From positions 1 to 45,854 of the forward strand of contig PLHC01000127.1 in the NCBI GenBank assembly GCA_003138795.1: a DNA stretch of 45,854 nt. Reading direction: 5' to 3'. The translations under genes were made by a program, and so were the position numbers. Below are positions 18,915 through 29,724 of the stretch, in pieces (position 1 is the stretch's first letter; each line of letters starts with the position of its first letter). The notes under the pieces were generated by a model, which did not search any database, was not told where the DNA came from, and saw nothing but the letters and a program-made list of their open reading frames with translations. The stretch comes from Granulicella sp. Its GTDB lineage: Bacteria > Acidobacteriota > Terriglobia > Terriglobales > Acidobacteriaceae.

Positions 18915-20699
18915 CTACTCTGGTGAATGTCCGAAGTAATAGCGCCATGCAATGCGGAGGATTTCCAGCATTTTGAAGTTAAATACGCGCCGCGGCCAAA
19001 ATAATTCACGCTTATCGCAAACTGTGGAAACGCTGAACCGATTGATTTCACCTTTAAGAACGGTCGATGCGGTTTCGTCCGGTTTACCCATTTCTGCATC
19101 AATGCGCGCTCGTAGCGCTCGTGCCTCGGCGATGCCTTGTGCGACCTTCGCACCTCGATTGCGCGAAATTCTTCCATAGAAGATTTTGAGCGCATTCAGA
19201 CGCTCCGCCGCGTCATAGGTGGCATCGACTAATTCGGCTCGTGTCATCCATTTGGTTTCGTAATTCAATATCTGTTCCCAACTCGGTTGCACCAAAAGCT
19301 GGCGATGCTCCTCCAGCGTGTGCGCAAACAAGGTATAGCCAAACCGCTCCGGGTCTTCGAAGCTTCGACTGCCGGGGTCGGCGAACGGGCCCATTGGGGA
19401 GATGAAACAGGAGAGTCGATGATCGCCGAGCTGAAATAGATGTTCGCAATAGTCGATGGTAGCGGCAACAGAACTCCCGGTTTGAGCTGGCAAGCCAATC
19501 ATGAAAAACACGTCGATGCGGTGGCAGCGCAGAGCCAGTGCAGCCTGAAACATCACCTCCATATCGTCGTTGGTGTAGCCAGCTTCGCCTTCCTGGGCAT
19601 TGCGAACCGCCTGCTCATGGCTTTCCGGGCTGAACTCGATGCTCCAAGACGGAATGCAGCGATCAATATCGTGCAGAAACGAGATCGGCGGCACAGTAAA
19701 AAACTCGAAAACGGTCTCGTTAGGCAAACCTGCTTTCTGCAGTCGATCCAGAACTTCCGCAGCATAGCTTTCTCCACCTTGCAGCAGATCCCCTACGAGA
19801 AAAATCGGACCGCGCGACAGACGGCTGATTGCCGTCATATTCTCCACTACACTTTCCGGACTACGAAATACGGGCCGATGCCGCTTGGTCAGGTCGGTAC
19901 AAGTCGTGTGGGAGCTGCCACAGGTCACACATTCAGAGGCGCAGCCCTTGACCGTGAACACGGCTGTGATCGGGTTGCTCCACCAGCCGTTGAAGGGCAA
20001 CACACTTTCCAGATCCCGATACCGGATTGCCATCTCGGCCATTAGATCCGGCCGCAGGTCGACATAATCAAGCGACGTTGGCACGTAGGTGTGCGGATTG
20101 ACGTGAATCCCTGCCTGGTCTTTCCAGGTGAGGTTGGGGATTTTATCGAGCGAGCTGCCGTCGGCCAAGGTGAGCAGCAATTGATGCAGGGGCGGCTCAG
20201 TACTGTCACCGCGGAACACAAAATCAACCTGTTTATAAGTAATAAGTTCGCGGTGAAAATAACTCGACGACAGACCGCCCATGATAACCGGCACGTTCGG
20301 GTGCAGTTCTTTGACGATCCGGGCCACCTCTATCGCGCCATGGCAATGCGGCAACCAATGCAAATCGATTCCGACCGCCTTGGGATTGAGCCTCGCCAGG
20401 AAGCGCGGCACATCGAATTGCCGATTGTTCATCATCCTTAGGGCTAGATTGACAATCCGCACATTTACGCCGCGCTTTCGCATGTAACTGGCGATGGTCA
20501 AAAATCCCAGCGGGTACATCTCAAAGACCGTAGAGGAGGGAATCATGTCGCTGACAGGCCCGTATAGGATGGCGTGCTCACGAAAGTCGTAGACGCTTGG
20601 CGCATGCAACAACAGCAGATCGACTTGCTTGCCGCGCGCGGTCGCGATGGCGTCGAAATACCCCTTCAGCAGCGAACGAAAGGAGGTTCCTGGCGTCAT
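18915..20699 (-). CDS. B12-binding domain / radical SAM protein (TIGR04190-like)
   Basis: VDLLLLHAPSVYDFREHAILYGPVSDMIPSSTVFEMYPLGFLTIASYMRKRG; AVGIDLHWLPHCHG; CASECVTC (CxxxCxxC) radical SAM motif. Confidence 0.85.
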   Translation of the reverse strand: MTPGTSFRSLLKGYFDAIATARGKQVDLLLLHAPSVYDFREHAILYGPVSDMIPSSTVFEMYPLGFLTIASYMRKRGVNVRIVNLALRMMNNRQFDVPRFLARLNPKAVGIDLHWLPHCHGAIEVARIVKELHPNVPVIMGGLSSSYFHRELITYKQVDFVFRGDSTEPPLHQLLLTLADGSSLDKIPNLTWKDQAGIHVNPHTYVPTSLDYVDLRPDLMAEMAIRYRDLESVLPFNGWWSNPITAVFTVKGCASECVTCGSSHTTCTDLTKRHRPVFRSPESVVENMTAISRLSRGPIFLVGDLLQGGESYAAEVLDRLQKAGLPNETVFEFFTVPPISFLHDIDRCIPSWSIEFSPESHEQAVRNAQEGEAGYTNDDMEVMFQAALALRCHRIDVFFMIGLPAQTGSSVAATIDYCEHLFQLGDHRLSCFISPMGPFADPGSRSFEDPERFGYTLFAHTLEEHRQLLVQPSWEQILNYETKWMTRAELVDATYDAAERLNALKIFYGRISRNRGAKVAQGIAEARALRARIDAEMGKPDETASTVLKGEINRFSVSTVCDKRELFWPRRVFNFKMLEILRIAWRYYFGHSPE

Positions 20700-20815
20700 T
20701 GGCAGCCGCCGGCGCCAATCGCACAGAACTTCGCGCACCGGCTCTCAACGAACTCGTCAAAGCGCTCAGTATCGAGCAACTCGTTCAGCTTCTCGTGAAA
20801 CAGATGCCCCGGCGC
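20631..20815 (-). pseudogene. N-terminal fragment of an IS transposase (relic), fused to the radical SAM reading frame
   Basis: PGHLFHEKLNELLDTERFDEFVESRCAKFCA + frameshift + MTPGTSFRSLLKGYFDAIATARG, resembling the N-terminus PGHPFY.KLN.LL...GFD.FVE..C...Y....RPSIPPGVYFRMLLVGYFEGIDSQRG of a known transposase family. Confidence 0.65.
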
Positions 20816-20827
20816 AGACACCGACTC

Positions 20828-21240
20828 CGCATGTGCTATGAAGCGCGCCGTGTTCGTCACGTTGTAAACCTCCCCAGGCGAACTGAAGCGTCCGAGATCT
20901 CTCGAAACTCGAGGAGTTCGAAAGGCTCGAATCGAGGTCAAGGTGGCCGTCGCCATTGAACTTATTAGGTTGGACCGCCTCGCGTGGATACGGGAGCTGG
21001 ACGGGAGAGTCTGTGGCGACGCCGGCATCGATGCCCGCGGCATTGCTAAAGTACGTGACTTGACCATTCCTGGCGTTTACCTTGCACGATTTTACCTGAC
21101 TGGGACAGGTCGCGACACCACATGACTCTTGCTCCCAGTCGGTTGTCCAGACAGGGCACAAAAACGAGAACGGCAGGCCGCTGGTGAAACGTGAGATGCC
21201 CGACTGGCGGCCATCGAGAAAAGGGGTTGACGAGCGGATT
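20828..21240 (-). pseudogene. C-terminal fragment of an Oar-like TonB-dependent receptor (relic, multiple frameshifts)
   Basis: SGISRFTSGLPFSFLCPVWTTDWEQES...VQLPYPREAVQPNKFNGDGHLDLDSSLS, then in another frame GEVYNVTNTARF; typical of C-termini of acidobacterial Oar-like receptors. Confidence 0.6.
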
Positions 21241-21540
21241 CGGGGTCCCCAGGAAAGCCTTACCGAAGGAGGCGCTTGGATTAGGGTAATCGGGAGTTCC
21301 CGGGTGCACTGAGCGTGGATGCAGGGTCCCACGCTGGGTCGAGTGTGTTGAATCTCTTTCTGGGGTCTAATAGAGTCAGGGCCGAGCAGTGCAGGGAATC
21401 TGTTGGGCATAGAAAAATAGAGATTAGCGATTCGTGTAACCCCCATTTCAAAAAATGGGAAATAGAGATTTGGATCACATCGTCAGCGCGACCCGCGTGA
21501 TTCAATAGATATCTCAGATTTTTGGAAAGCGGTAATTAAG

Positions 21541-22722
21541 ATGGAAGAGTTTAGACGGCTGGCTAGCCTGCCGGCGTATGTGTTCAACATCACTGGGGAA
21601 TTAAAGGCGGCTGCACGCAAGCGCGGCGAGGACATTATCGACTTTGGAATGGGGAATCCTGATGGGGCGACTCCGAAGTTCATTGTTGACAAGCTGATCG
21701 AAGCTGCACAGAGGACGACGACGCACAGGTATTCACTGTCCAGAGGTGTCCCTCGCCTGCGTGCAGCGATTTGCAACTGGTACAAGAGAAGGTATGACGT
21801 CTCCCTGGATCCTGAGACAGAGGCAATCGTCACAATCGGATCGAAGGAAGGGATTGCTCATCTCTGCCTGGCGATGCTCGATGATGAGGATACCGTCGCC
21901 GTGCCGAACCCAAGCTATCCGATTCATATCTTCGGGCCGGTGATTGCGGGTTCGAAGATCCAGAGTATAGAACTGGACGGCACCGACCAGGCTACGCTGA
22001 TAGCGAAGCTGGAATATGAACTGCCGCGCATGGTGCCGAGACCGAAGCTGCTGATCTTGAATTTTCCCGCAAACCCTACGACGGCTTGTGTGGACCTCTG
22101 GTTCTTCGAAAGGCTGGTGCCGCTATGCAAGGAACTGGGAATCTATCTGGTGCATGATCTTGCGTATGCGGACATTACGTTTGATGGGTATGTGGCACCG
22201 AGCGTAATGCAGGTGCCGGGTGCGAAAGAGATTGCGGTCGAGTTTTTTACACTCTCAAAGAGCTACAACATGCCGGGATGGAGGGTGGGCTTTATGGTCG
22301 GGTGCCCGAAGCTGGTAGCGGCTCTGGGGCGGATCAAGAGCTACTTCGACTACGGGATGTTTACACCTATCCAGATCGCGGCGATTGCGGCACTTGAAGG
22401 GCCACAGAGTTGCGTCACAGAGATCCGTGACATCTATAAGGTGCGTCGCGACGTGCTGGTGCCGGGCCTCAACAAGCTCGGGTGGCCGGTGGATCTGCCT
22501 AAAGCAACGATGTTCGTGTGGGCGCGAATTCCGGAGCAGTACCGGGCGATGGGTTCGATGGAGTTTTCGAAGAAGCTGCTGGTTGAGGCCAAGGTCGCGG
22601 TGAGCCCGGGCATCGGATTTGGCGAGCATGGCGACGCGCACGTACGGTTCTCGCTGATCGAAAACGAAGAGCGCACACGACAGGCACTGCGAGGGATCAA
22701 GCAGATGTTCAAAGCAGGATAG
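21541..22722 (+). CDS. Class I/II aminotransferase (AlaC-like)
   Basis: [84 protein letters not shown] (PLP Lys). Confidence 0.93.
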   Translation: MEEFRRLASLPAYVFNITGELKAAARKRGEDIIDFGMGNPDGATPKFIVDKLIEAAQRTTTHRYSLSRGVPRLRAAICNWYKRRYDVSLDPETEAIVTIGSKEGIAHLCLAMLDDEDTVAVPNPSYPIHIFGPVIAGSKIQSIELDGTDQATLIAKLEYELPRMVPRPKLLILNFPANPTTACVDLWFFERLVPLCKELGIYLVHDLAYADITFDGYVAPSVMQVPGAKEIAVEFFTLSKSYNMPGWRVGFMVGCPKLVAALGRIKSYFDYGMFTPIQIAAIAALEGPQSCVTEIRDIYKVRRDVLVPGLNKLGWPVDLPKATMFVWARIPEQYRAMGSMEFSKKLLVEAKVAVSPGIGFGEHGDAHVRFSLIENEERTRQALRGIKQMFKAG

Positions 22723-22879
22723 ATTCCTGCTGGAAACTCGATAGGCATTGAACCCGTGGTTTAGACTGTCGCATCAATATGCGGACAGATGATCCGGCCC
22801 AGGCAGCAGCGTGTACGAAAGTCAGTATGCGCCTAATCGGGCTGGACTTAAACGACGTGGGCGACGGCACAGGCACACT

Positions 22880-23003
22880 TCTAACGGAACCAGCTACGTC
22901 TACAGCGCAGGTGCTACAGGCATTGTGAATGCTATCTTCACGCCGAAGTATGCGGGACTGCGGTATGGTGCGGTGGTGCTGGAAATTATTCCAGACACGT
23001 ACA
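22880..23003 (+). pseudogene. Short fragment resembling NHL/Ig-like repeat surface proteins
   Basis: TSNGTSYVYSAGATGIVNAIFTPKYAGLRYGAVVLEIIPDT resembles the ...FTPKYAGLRYGAVVL... repeat segments of acidobacterial choice-of-anchor/NHL proteins; no intact context. Confidence 0.35.
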
Positions 23004-23005
23004 TT

Positions 23006-24469
23006 CTATGAAGATGGACGGAGGAGAAAACGGAGAATACGATCCGACCATCTCGTGTAGGGCGGCTTCAGAAAGCGCGCCATGCTCCAACTCACGGCGC
23101 GGTCCATTGCCAGCACTCCTTTGCGATGGCTGAATGTGTTTAGTCCGTCGAGTCCGTGGTAGGCACCCATGCCGCTTGCACCCACGCCGCCAAACGGAAG
23201 ATTGCTTTCCGACAGGTGAAAGATGCAATCGTTGATTGTCGCGCCGCCGGAAGTGGTCCGCTCCAATATGTGCCGCACGCGGGAGCGGCTGTGGTCAAAG
23301 TAATACAGCGCCAGCGGGTGGGCGTGCTGGTTGATATATTGAATCGCCGTATCGATGGATGGGTAGGTCAGAATCGGCAGGACAGGGCCGAATATCTCCT
23401 CTTGCATGATCCGCATGCGGTCGTTGACGTTCGTAACCAGCGTCGGAGGAAACATGCGGTCCTCCGTGTTGCCTGTTTCTGTGGCAGCGCCAATCTGATA
23501 GATCTGGGCGCCCTTGCACCGCGCGTCCTCGACCAGTGCGGCCATGCGGTCCCAGTGCGAACGATCAATCATGCGGGTGTAGTCAGGAGTGGTTGCCGGA
23601 TTTGGTAGCCGCCGCGCCGTCACGGCCCTTGCAGCGTCCAGGAACTCGTCGAGCCGGGCCTCCGGCACCATCGCATAATCAGGGGCCACGCAGGTCTGTC
23701 CGGCGTTCCAGAACTTGGCGGAACAGATCCGGTCCGCAGCAAGAGACATGGGAAAACTCTCATGCACCAGCGCCGGAGACTTGCCTCCCAGTTCTAACGT
23801 TACAGGCGTCAAGTTTTCAGAGGCGGCCCGCATCACAAGCTTGCCCACGCGACTGGAGCCTGTAAAGAGAAGGTGATCAAACGGCAAGGATGAGAACAAG
23901 GATGCTGCCTCGGTCCCGCCGAGGATGACACTTACATACTCAGGAGGAAAGATCCCAGCGAGCATCTGCTGGATTAACTCCGCTGTGCGCGGGGCTAATT
24001 CCGAAGGCTTGATCATTGCGTGGTTGCCTGCGGACAGCACATCGACGAGTGGCAAGAGGGTGAGGTACAAAGGATAGTTCCATGCGCCCATGATCCCTAC
24101 AACACCCAGCGGCTGTTTGAAAACAGAGGTGCGGCTGGGCCATAACTGCAGCGTCGTCCTAACGCGCTCTGGGCGCATCCAGCGTTTGAGGTTCCGTTTC
24201 ATGTAACGTATCTCGTCCACCACGGGGAACATCTCCATCAACAGAGACTCCTGTGGTGCGCGGTGGCCGTAGTCTTCGCTCATTGCTTCCACCAGGTCCA
24301 TCTTGTGGTGCAAGATGGCTGCCAGAAGTGCATCCAGCGCATCGATACGTTCCGCATAGCTGCGTGGCTGGCGCTGGCTGAAAGCGTCCCTCTGCATCTG
24401 AAAAACGCGGCGCATCTCTTCTGACGAGGAGCTGCCGGCGACGTATGGAGAAGAGGTCTGATTTATCAT
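23006..24469 (-). CDS. Aldehyde dehydrogenase, coniferyl-aldehyde dehydrogenase-like
   Basis: GIMGAWNYPLYLTLLPLVDVLSAGNHAMIKPSE, FTGSSRVGKLVMRAA, VTLELGGKSPALV, FWNAGQTCVAPDY (catalytic Cys). Start trimmed to MINQTSS at 24469, ATGA overlap with upstream gene. Confidence 0.92.
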   Translation of the reverse strand: MINQTSSPYVAGSSSSEEMRRVFQMQRDAFSQRQPRSYAERIDALDALLAAILHHKMDLVEAMSEDYGHRAPQESLLMEMFPVVDEIRYMKRNLKRWMRPERVRTTLQLWPSRTSVFKQPLGVVGIMGAWNYPLYLTLLPLVDVLSAGNHAMIKPSELAPRTAELIQQMLAGIFPPEYVSVILGGTEAASLFSSLPFDHLLFTGSSRVGKLVMRAASENLTPVTLELGGKSPALVHESFPMSLAADRICSAKFWNAGQTCVAPDYAMVPEARLDEFLDAARAVTARRLPNPATTPDYTRMIDRSHWDRMAALVEDARCKGAQIYQIGAATETGNTEDRMFPPTLVTNVNDRMRIMQEEIFGPVLPILTYPSIDTAIQYINQHAHPLALYYFDHSRSRVRHILERTTSGGATINDCIFHLSESNLPFGGVGASGMGAYHGLDGLNTFSHRKGVLAMDRAVSWSMARFLKPPYTRWSDRILRFLLRPSS

Positions 24470-26100
24470 GAAGGGTCCGTGGCGACCTCTGCTCTTTTCG
24501 GTGGAACATGTTCCATGGCGCGCTCGGTGAGTGCGGCGATGGTGAGGGCCGGATTGACGCCGAGGTTTGCACTGACCACGGAGCCATCGCAGACATAGAG
24601 GTCTTTGTAGCCAAAGATGCGGTTGTAGCGGTCGATGACCCCGTGTTCGGGCGTGTCCGCAATGCCTGCCCCACCGATGCAGTGCGCCGTCATCGGAATG
24701 TTGAAGAGCACCTCCGTGATCGTCGTGCAAGGCACGCCACCCGTAACGGAGGCCCCCATTGCGGCGAACCGGTTCGCTGCAGGAATGTTCGTGGGGATGT
24801 CGCCCCCTCCAGTCGTCAGCACCTTTGTAAAAGGCCAGTACCAGGGCCTTTTGAGCCGCATGTTGAGATGTCCATCCATGGCCTGCATGCAGAGCAGGAT
24901 CAGCGTCTCTTTGGCGGAACCGAATGGCTGGATGGCGCGCAGGGTCCGCCACGGGGACGTCAATAGCTGGCGTCCCAATGTTCCCAGCCATGTGAAGATG
25001 CGCGTGGGACCAGGGCGGCCATGTGTGAGTAAGGTCAATAGAGGCCCGAGTGCGTCAGAGCCGCGCGGATAGCGGGTGGCTTCAATGTGCGTGTTCGCGT
25101 CGATGTAAATGCCGGAGCCAATGGCAATGCCCTTGGACATGTCCTCTGCGCTGCCCGGATAACGCACTGCTATCAGGGACTCTGCATTCGTATGCACGCG
25201 ATTACCAAGTTGGTCAGAGATCTTTGGCAACGAGCCGCCCTGCTTGAGCCGGAACAGCAACTCTTGCGTGCCGAGCGAGGAACCGGCAAAGACAACGCCC
25301 CGCGTGGTAAAACGCTGCCCTGGCCCCCTGAACATGGCGAGGGAAGACTGCGTGAATACCTCGTATCCATCGCTCCCGTCCGGCTTGCCGTTGAGCGGCC
25401 TTACATCCACCACCTTGGTTTCCGCGAGGACACGCGCGCCCTTTTTCTCGGCCAGGTAGAGGTAGTTCTTGTCCAAAGTGTTTTTGGCGTTATGACGGCA
25501 GCCCACCATGCAGCCTCCGCACGCGATACAACCCTGACGCTCCGGACCCTCACCCTGAAAATATGGATCGGGACAAGGATCACCGGGCTTCTGGCCGTCT
25601 TTGCCGAAGAAGATAGAAACATCCGTAGGGTAGAAAGTGTCTCCTACGCCAGCGGCCTCTGCCATCTCTTTCAATTTCAGATCAGCAGGCCCCATGATGG
25701 GATTGGTGACGACCCCCATCATGCGTTTGGCGGTGGCGTAATGCCTGGGCATCACACGCTTCCAGTCTTCCAGGCCTGCCCATGTGCCATGGTCCCACAC
25801 GGTATCGGGTGGCACCAGCATGGTGCAGGCGTAGGTGATTGAGCCGCCTCCTACGGCGTTGCCATGCAGGACAATGACATGCCGGAAAAACCGTATATTG
25901 AAAAACCCGCGCAGCCCGAGCTTAGGTTTCCAGAGGTAACGGTTCAACTTCCAGTTTGTCGTTGGTAAATTTTCGGGTGTCCACCGGCGACCCATCTCAA
26001 CGACAAGAACCTTATGGCCCTTTTCCGTAAGCCGCAACGCCGAAACGCTGCCGCCGAAGCCCGATCCGACAATGAGAAAATCACAGTCGAAAGGTGGCAT
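24466..26100 (-). CDS. GMC-family FAD oxidoreductase (cholesterol oxidase-like)
   Basis: DFLIVGSGFGGSVSALRLTEKGHKVLVVEMG; GNAVGGGSITYA; CIACGGCMVGCRHNAKNT; C-terminal DLYVCDGSVVSANLGVNPALTIAALTERA. Confidence 0.9.
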   Translation of the reverse strand: MPPFDCDFLIVGSGFGGSVSALRLTEKGHKVLVVEMGRRWTPENLPTTNWKLNRYLWKPKLGLRGFFNIRFFRHVIVLHGNAVGGGSITYACTMLVPPDTVWDHGTWAGLEDWKRVMPRHYATAKRMMGVVTNPIMGPADLKLKEMAEAAGVGDTFYPTDVSIFFGKDGQKPGDPCPDPYFQGEGPERQGCIACGGCMVGCRHNAKNTLDKNYLYLAEKKGARVLAETKVVDVRPLNGKPDGSDGYEVFTQSSLAMFRGPGQRFTTRGVVFAGSSLGTQELLFRLKQGGSLPKISDQLGNRVHTNAESLIAVRYPGSAEDMSKGIAIGSGIYIDANTHIEATRYPRGSDALGPLLTLLTHGRPGPTRIFTWLGTLGRQLLTSPWRTLRAIQPFGSAKETLILLCMQAMDGHLNMRLKRPWYWPFTKVLTTGGGDIPTNIPAANRFAAMGASVTGGVPCTTITEVLFNIPMTAHCIGGAGIADTPEHGVIDRYNRIFGYKDLYVCDGSVVSANLGVNPALTIAALTERAMEHVPPKRAEVATDPS

Positions 26101-26388
26101 CGACAGACCCTCGTGGTAAACGTGTTCCACAATTACAAGTGCAAATAGGAGCGTCAGCACCATGCATAGCACGGTGCGGGTTGAATTATAGCTGAAACAT
26201 GTACCTGCTTTGGGGGATCTAGAAAGATTGCAGAAGCAGGCTCCCTGAAGGCCACGGAAGCACTAACAGGTCTGCGATGCATATGGACAGGGAATCTGTC
26301 GGCACATAGGAGCTTGTTGAAAGAACGTCGCCGAGGCAATAGCGCTCAGCGCGCTCATCGATGTGGAAACGCGGTGACTTAGCGGCTC

Positions 26389-29300
26389 CTACATATTGCG
26401 CCGATACTGTCCGCCGACCGCAAACAACGCTTCGGTAATCTGCCCCAGCGAACAAACCCGTACCGCATCCATTAGCTTCGCAAACACGTTCTCATCGTTG
26501 ATGACCGCCTGCTGCAAGGCCGCCAGCATGGACGGGCTTTCTGCCGCGTGGCGCGCCTGAAAGGCGGCTAGCCGGGTCAGTTGCGATTGCTTTTCTTCAT
26601 CGGTAGAGCGCGCCAGTTCGATGTGCTGCACCCTGCCGGCTGCCTTCGGATTGCGGAAGGTGTTGACGCCGATGATCGGCAGCGTGCCATCATGTTTTAG
26701 TTGCTCATACAACATCGACTCATCCTGGATCTTGCCGCGCTGATAGCCAGTTTCCATCGCGCCGAGCACGCCGCCGCGCTCGGCAATGCGTTCGAATTCC
26801 TGCAGCACCGCCTCTTCCACCATGTCGGTCAATTCTTCGATGATGAAGCTGCCCTGATTGGGGTTTTCATTCTTGGCCAGGCCCCATTCGCGGTTGATGA
26901 TCAACTGGATGGCGAGCGCGCGGCGCACCGACTCGTCGGTCGGCGTGGTGATCGCCTCGTCGTAGGCGTTGGTGTGCAGTGAATTGCAGTTGTCGTAAAT
27001 CGCGATCAACGCCTGCAGCGTGGTACGGATATCGTTAAAGTCGATCTCTTGCGCATGCAATGAGCGGCCCGAAGTTTGCACGTGATATTTCAGCTTCTGG
27101 GCGCGCTCATTGGCACCGTATTTATCCTTCATCGCAACTGCCCAGATGCGCCGCGCAACCCGGCCCAGCACCGCGTATTCCGGGTCCATGCCGTTGGAAA
27201 AGAAGAACGAAAGGTTGGGAGCTAAATCATCGATGTGCAAGCCGCGCGCCAGGTAGGCCTCGACAAAGGTAAAGCCGTTCGATAACGTGAACGCCAACTG
27301 CGAAATCGGATTCGCACCGGCTTCGGCAATGTGATAACCGGAGATCGACACCGAATAGAAATTGCGGACCTGGTGATGGACAAAATACTCCTGAATATCA
27401 CCCATTACCTTCAATGAGAATTCGGTCGAGAAGATGCAGGTATTCTGGCCCTGGTCTTCTTTCAGGATGTCGGCTTGCACCGTGCCGCGCACATTTTGCA
27501 AGACCCAGGCCTTGATTTTGGCGGCTTCGTCGTCGGTTGGCTCACGCTTGTTGTTGGTGCGGAAGTCTTCCAATTGCTGATCGATCGCGGTGTTCATGAA
27601 CATCGCCAGAATGGTCGGCGCCGGGCCGTTGATGGTCATCGATACCGAGGTCGCCGGATCGCATAATTCAAAGCCGTCGTATAAGGCTTTCATGTCGTCC
27701 AGGGTGGCAATCGATACTCCTGAATTGCCGACCTTGCCGTAGATATCGGGCCGCAAAGCCGGGTCGGCGCCATAGAGCGTGACCGAATCGAAGGCGGTCG
27801 ACAGGCGTTTGGCGTCCATGCCTTCCGACACCAGTTTAAAACGGCGATTGGTACGGAATGGATCGCCTTCACCGGCGAACATCCGGGTCGGGTCTTCGTT
27901 CTCGCGCTTGAATGCAAACACGCCGGCTGTGTAGGGAAAAGATCCCGGCACATTTTCCAGCATCAGCCAGCGCAGGATTTCGCCGTGTTCCTCAAAACGC
28001 GGCAGTGCGACTTTGCGGATCCTGATGCCGGACAAAGTAGTGGTAACCAGCTGTGTGCGGATTTCCTTGTCGCGGATCTTGACCGTATATTGATCGCCTG
28101 CATACGCGACTTGCATATCCGGCCACATTGCCAGCAACTTCTTTGCGCGGCCGTCCAGTTTGTCATCGCGTTCGCCGATCAATTCGTCCAGGTCGGCACT
28201 CTTGCCGACGGCGGTCAACATGCGTTTCGACTCTTGCAACTGCTGGCGTTCACGCGCGAGCGTGACTTGCTTAGCGACAAATTTGTGATAGCCGTGCACG
28301 GTGTCGGCGATTTCCGCCAGGTAGCGGCTACGCGTCGGCGGTATGATCGCGTTTTTTCCGGACGAGAATTTCACGCTGACCGTACCAAGTTTGCCGGCCT
28401 TGACCGGCAAGCCAAACGCCGCCAGTTTCGGCAGCAAGCCTTGATACAGGGCGGTTACGCCGTCATCATTGAAGCGCGACGCCTGGGTGCCATAGACCGG
28501 CATTTGTTCCGGCCGCTGGCTCCATAGTTCGCGGTTGCGCTGAACCTGTTTGGAGACATCGCGAAGCGCATCTTGCGAACCCTTGCGATCGAATTTATTG
28601 ATTGCGATAAAGTCGGCAAAATCCAGCATGTCTATCTTTTCCAGTTGCGATGCAGCGCCAAATTCCGGTGTCATGACATACATGCTGAGATCGACCAAAG
28701 GCACGATGGCGGCGTTGCCTTGGCCGATGCCGGAAGTTTCTACAACGATCAAATCAAAGCCGGATACCTTGCAGGCGGCGATCACGTCTGGCAGTGCCAA
28801 CGAAATTTCGGAGCTGGCCTCGCGGGTCGCCAACGAGCGCATGAAGACTCGGTGTTGGCCGCTCCACGGACCGATCGCATTCATGCGTATGCGGTCGCCC
28901 AGCAACGCGCCGCCCGATTTGCGGCGCGACGGATCAATAGAGATCATGGCGATATCCAGAGCGTCGCCCTGGTCAAGCCGAATGCGCCGAATCAATTCGT
29001 CGGTCAGCGATGACTTGCCGGCACCGCCGGTTCCGGTGATGCCGAGCGTCGGTGCCGTGACAGCCCTGGCGGCCTGATGCAACGCGGCTTTCAGCCCCGG
29101 GGCAGCCTTGTCGTTTTCCAGTGCGGTGATCAACTGCGCCAATGCGCGATGCCGTGACCCCATCTCGCCGTTAGTCAATGCCGTCAGGCTGGTGGGGGCG
29201 TACTGCGAAAGATCAATATCGCAAGCCTGGATGATCGAGAGGATCATGCCGGTCAGGCCCATCCGCTGGCCATCTTCGGGACTGAAGATGTGGGCCACAC

Positions 29301-29688
29301 CATAGGCTTGCAACTCTGCGATCTCTGGGGCAATGATGACGCCGCCGCCACCGCCAAATACCTTGATGTGAGCGCCGCCGCGCTCTTTCAGCAGGTCGAT
29401 CATGTACTTGAAATATTCGACATGTCCGCCCTGATAGCTGGACACCGCGATTCCTTGGACGTCTTCCTGCAAAGCGGCAGTCACGATGTCATCAACCGAG
29501 CGGTTGTGACCAAGATGAATGACTTCCGCCCCATTGGCTATTAAAATGCGGCGCATGATGTTGATCGCGCTGTCGTGACCGTCGAATAGCGAGGCCGCCG
29601 TGACAAAACGAACCTTGTTGATGGGTTTGTATTCGGCGATCTTTGGGGCAATGGATAAGTCGATCACGGGTTCCTCTAATGTAGACAT
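26389..29688 (-). CDS. icmF: Fused isobutyryl-CoA/methylmalonyl-CoA-type mutase (IcmF)
   Basis: B12 domain ([17 protein letters not shown]), G-protein P-loop [18 protein letters not shown], mutase domain ([17 protein letters not shown]...[21 protein letters not shown]). Confidence 0.94.
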   Translation of the reverse strand: MSTLEEPVIDLSIAPKIAEYKPINKVRFVTAASLFDGHDSAINIMRRILIANGAEVIHLGHNRSVDDIVTAALQEDVQGIAVSSYQGGHVEYFKYMIDLLKERGGAHIKVFGGGGGVIIAPEIAELQAYGVAHIFSPEDGQRMGLTGMILSIIQACDIDLSQYAPTSLTALTNGEMGSRHRALAQLITALENDKAAPGLKAALHQAARAVTAPTLGITGTGGAGKSSLTDELIRRIRLDQGDALDIAMISIDPSRRKSGGALLGDRIRMNAIGPWSGQHRVFMRSLATREASSEISLALPDVIAACKVSGFDLIVVETSGIGQGNAAIVPLVDLSMYVMTPEFGAASQLEKIDMLDFADFIAINKFDRKGSQDALRDVSKQVQRNRELWSQRPEQMPVYGTQASRFNDDGVTALYQGLLPKLAAFGLPVKAGKLGTVSVKFSSGKNAIIPPTRSRYLAEIADTVHGYHKFVAKQVTLARERQQLQESKRMLTAVGKSADLDELIGERDDKLDGRAKKLLAMWPDMQVAYAGDQYTVKIRDKEIRTQLVTTTLSGIRIRKVALPRFEEHGEILRWLMLENVPGSFPYTAGVFAFKRENEDPTRMFAGEGDPFRTNRRFKLVSEGMDAKRLSTAFDSVTLYGADPALRPDIYGKVGNSGVSIATLDDMKALYDGFELCDPATSVSMTINGPAPTILAMFMNTAIDQQLEDFRTNNKREPTDDEAAKIKAWVLQNVRGTVQADILKEDQGQNTCIFSTEFSLKVMGDIQEYFVHHQVRNFYSVSISGYHIAEAGANPISQLAFTLSNGFTFVEAYLARGLHIDDLAPNLSFFFSNGMDPEYAVLGRVARRIWAVAMKDKYGANERAQKLKYHVQTSGRSLHAQEIDFNDIRTTLQALIAIYDNCNSLHTNAYDEAITTPTDESVRRALAIQLIINREWGLAKNENPNQGSFIIEELTDMVEEAVLQEFERIAERGGVLGAMETGYQRGKIQDESMLYEQLKHDGTLPIIGVNTFRNPKAAGRVQHIELARSTDEEKQSQLTRLAAFQARHAAESPSMLAALQQAVINDENVFAKLMDAVRVCSLGQITEALFAVGGQYRRNM

Positions 29689-29724
29689 TGGAATCAAGAT
29701 ATACCGTCAATGACATGTCGTGAT

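Noticed and set aside
20766-21446. 226-aa minus-strand ORF as an intact gene
   Set aside because: Only its middle part resembles a TonB receptor C-terminus and it continues in other frames, so it is a relic, not a CDS.
22811-23011. 66-aa ORF as a small protein gene
   Set aside because: N-terminal part is non-descript and the remainder looks like a fragment of a large repeat protein.
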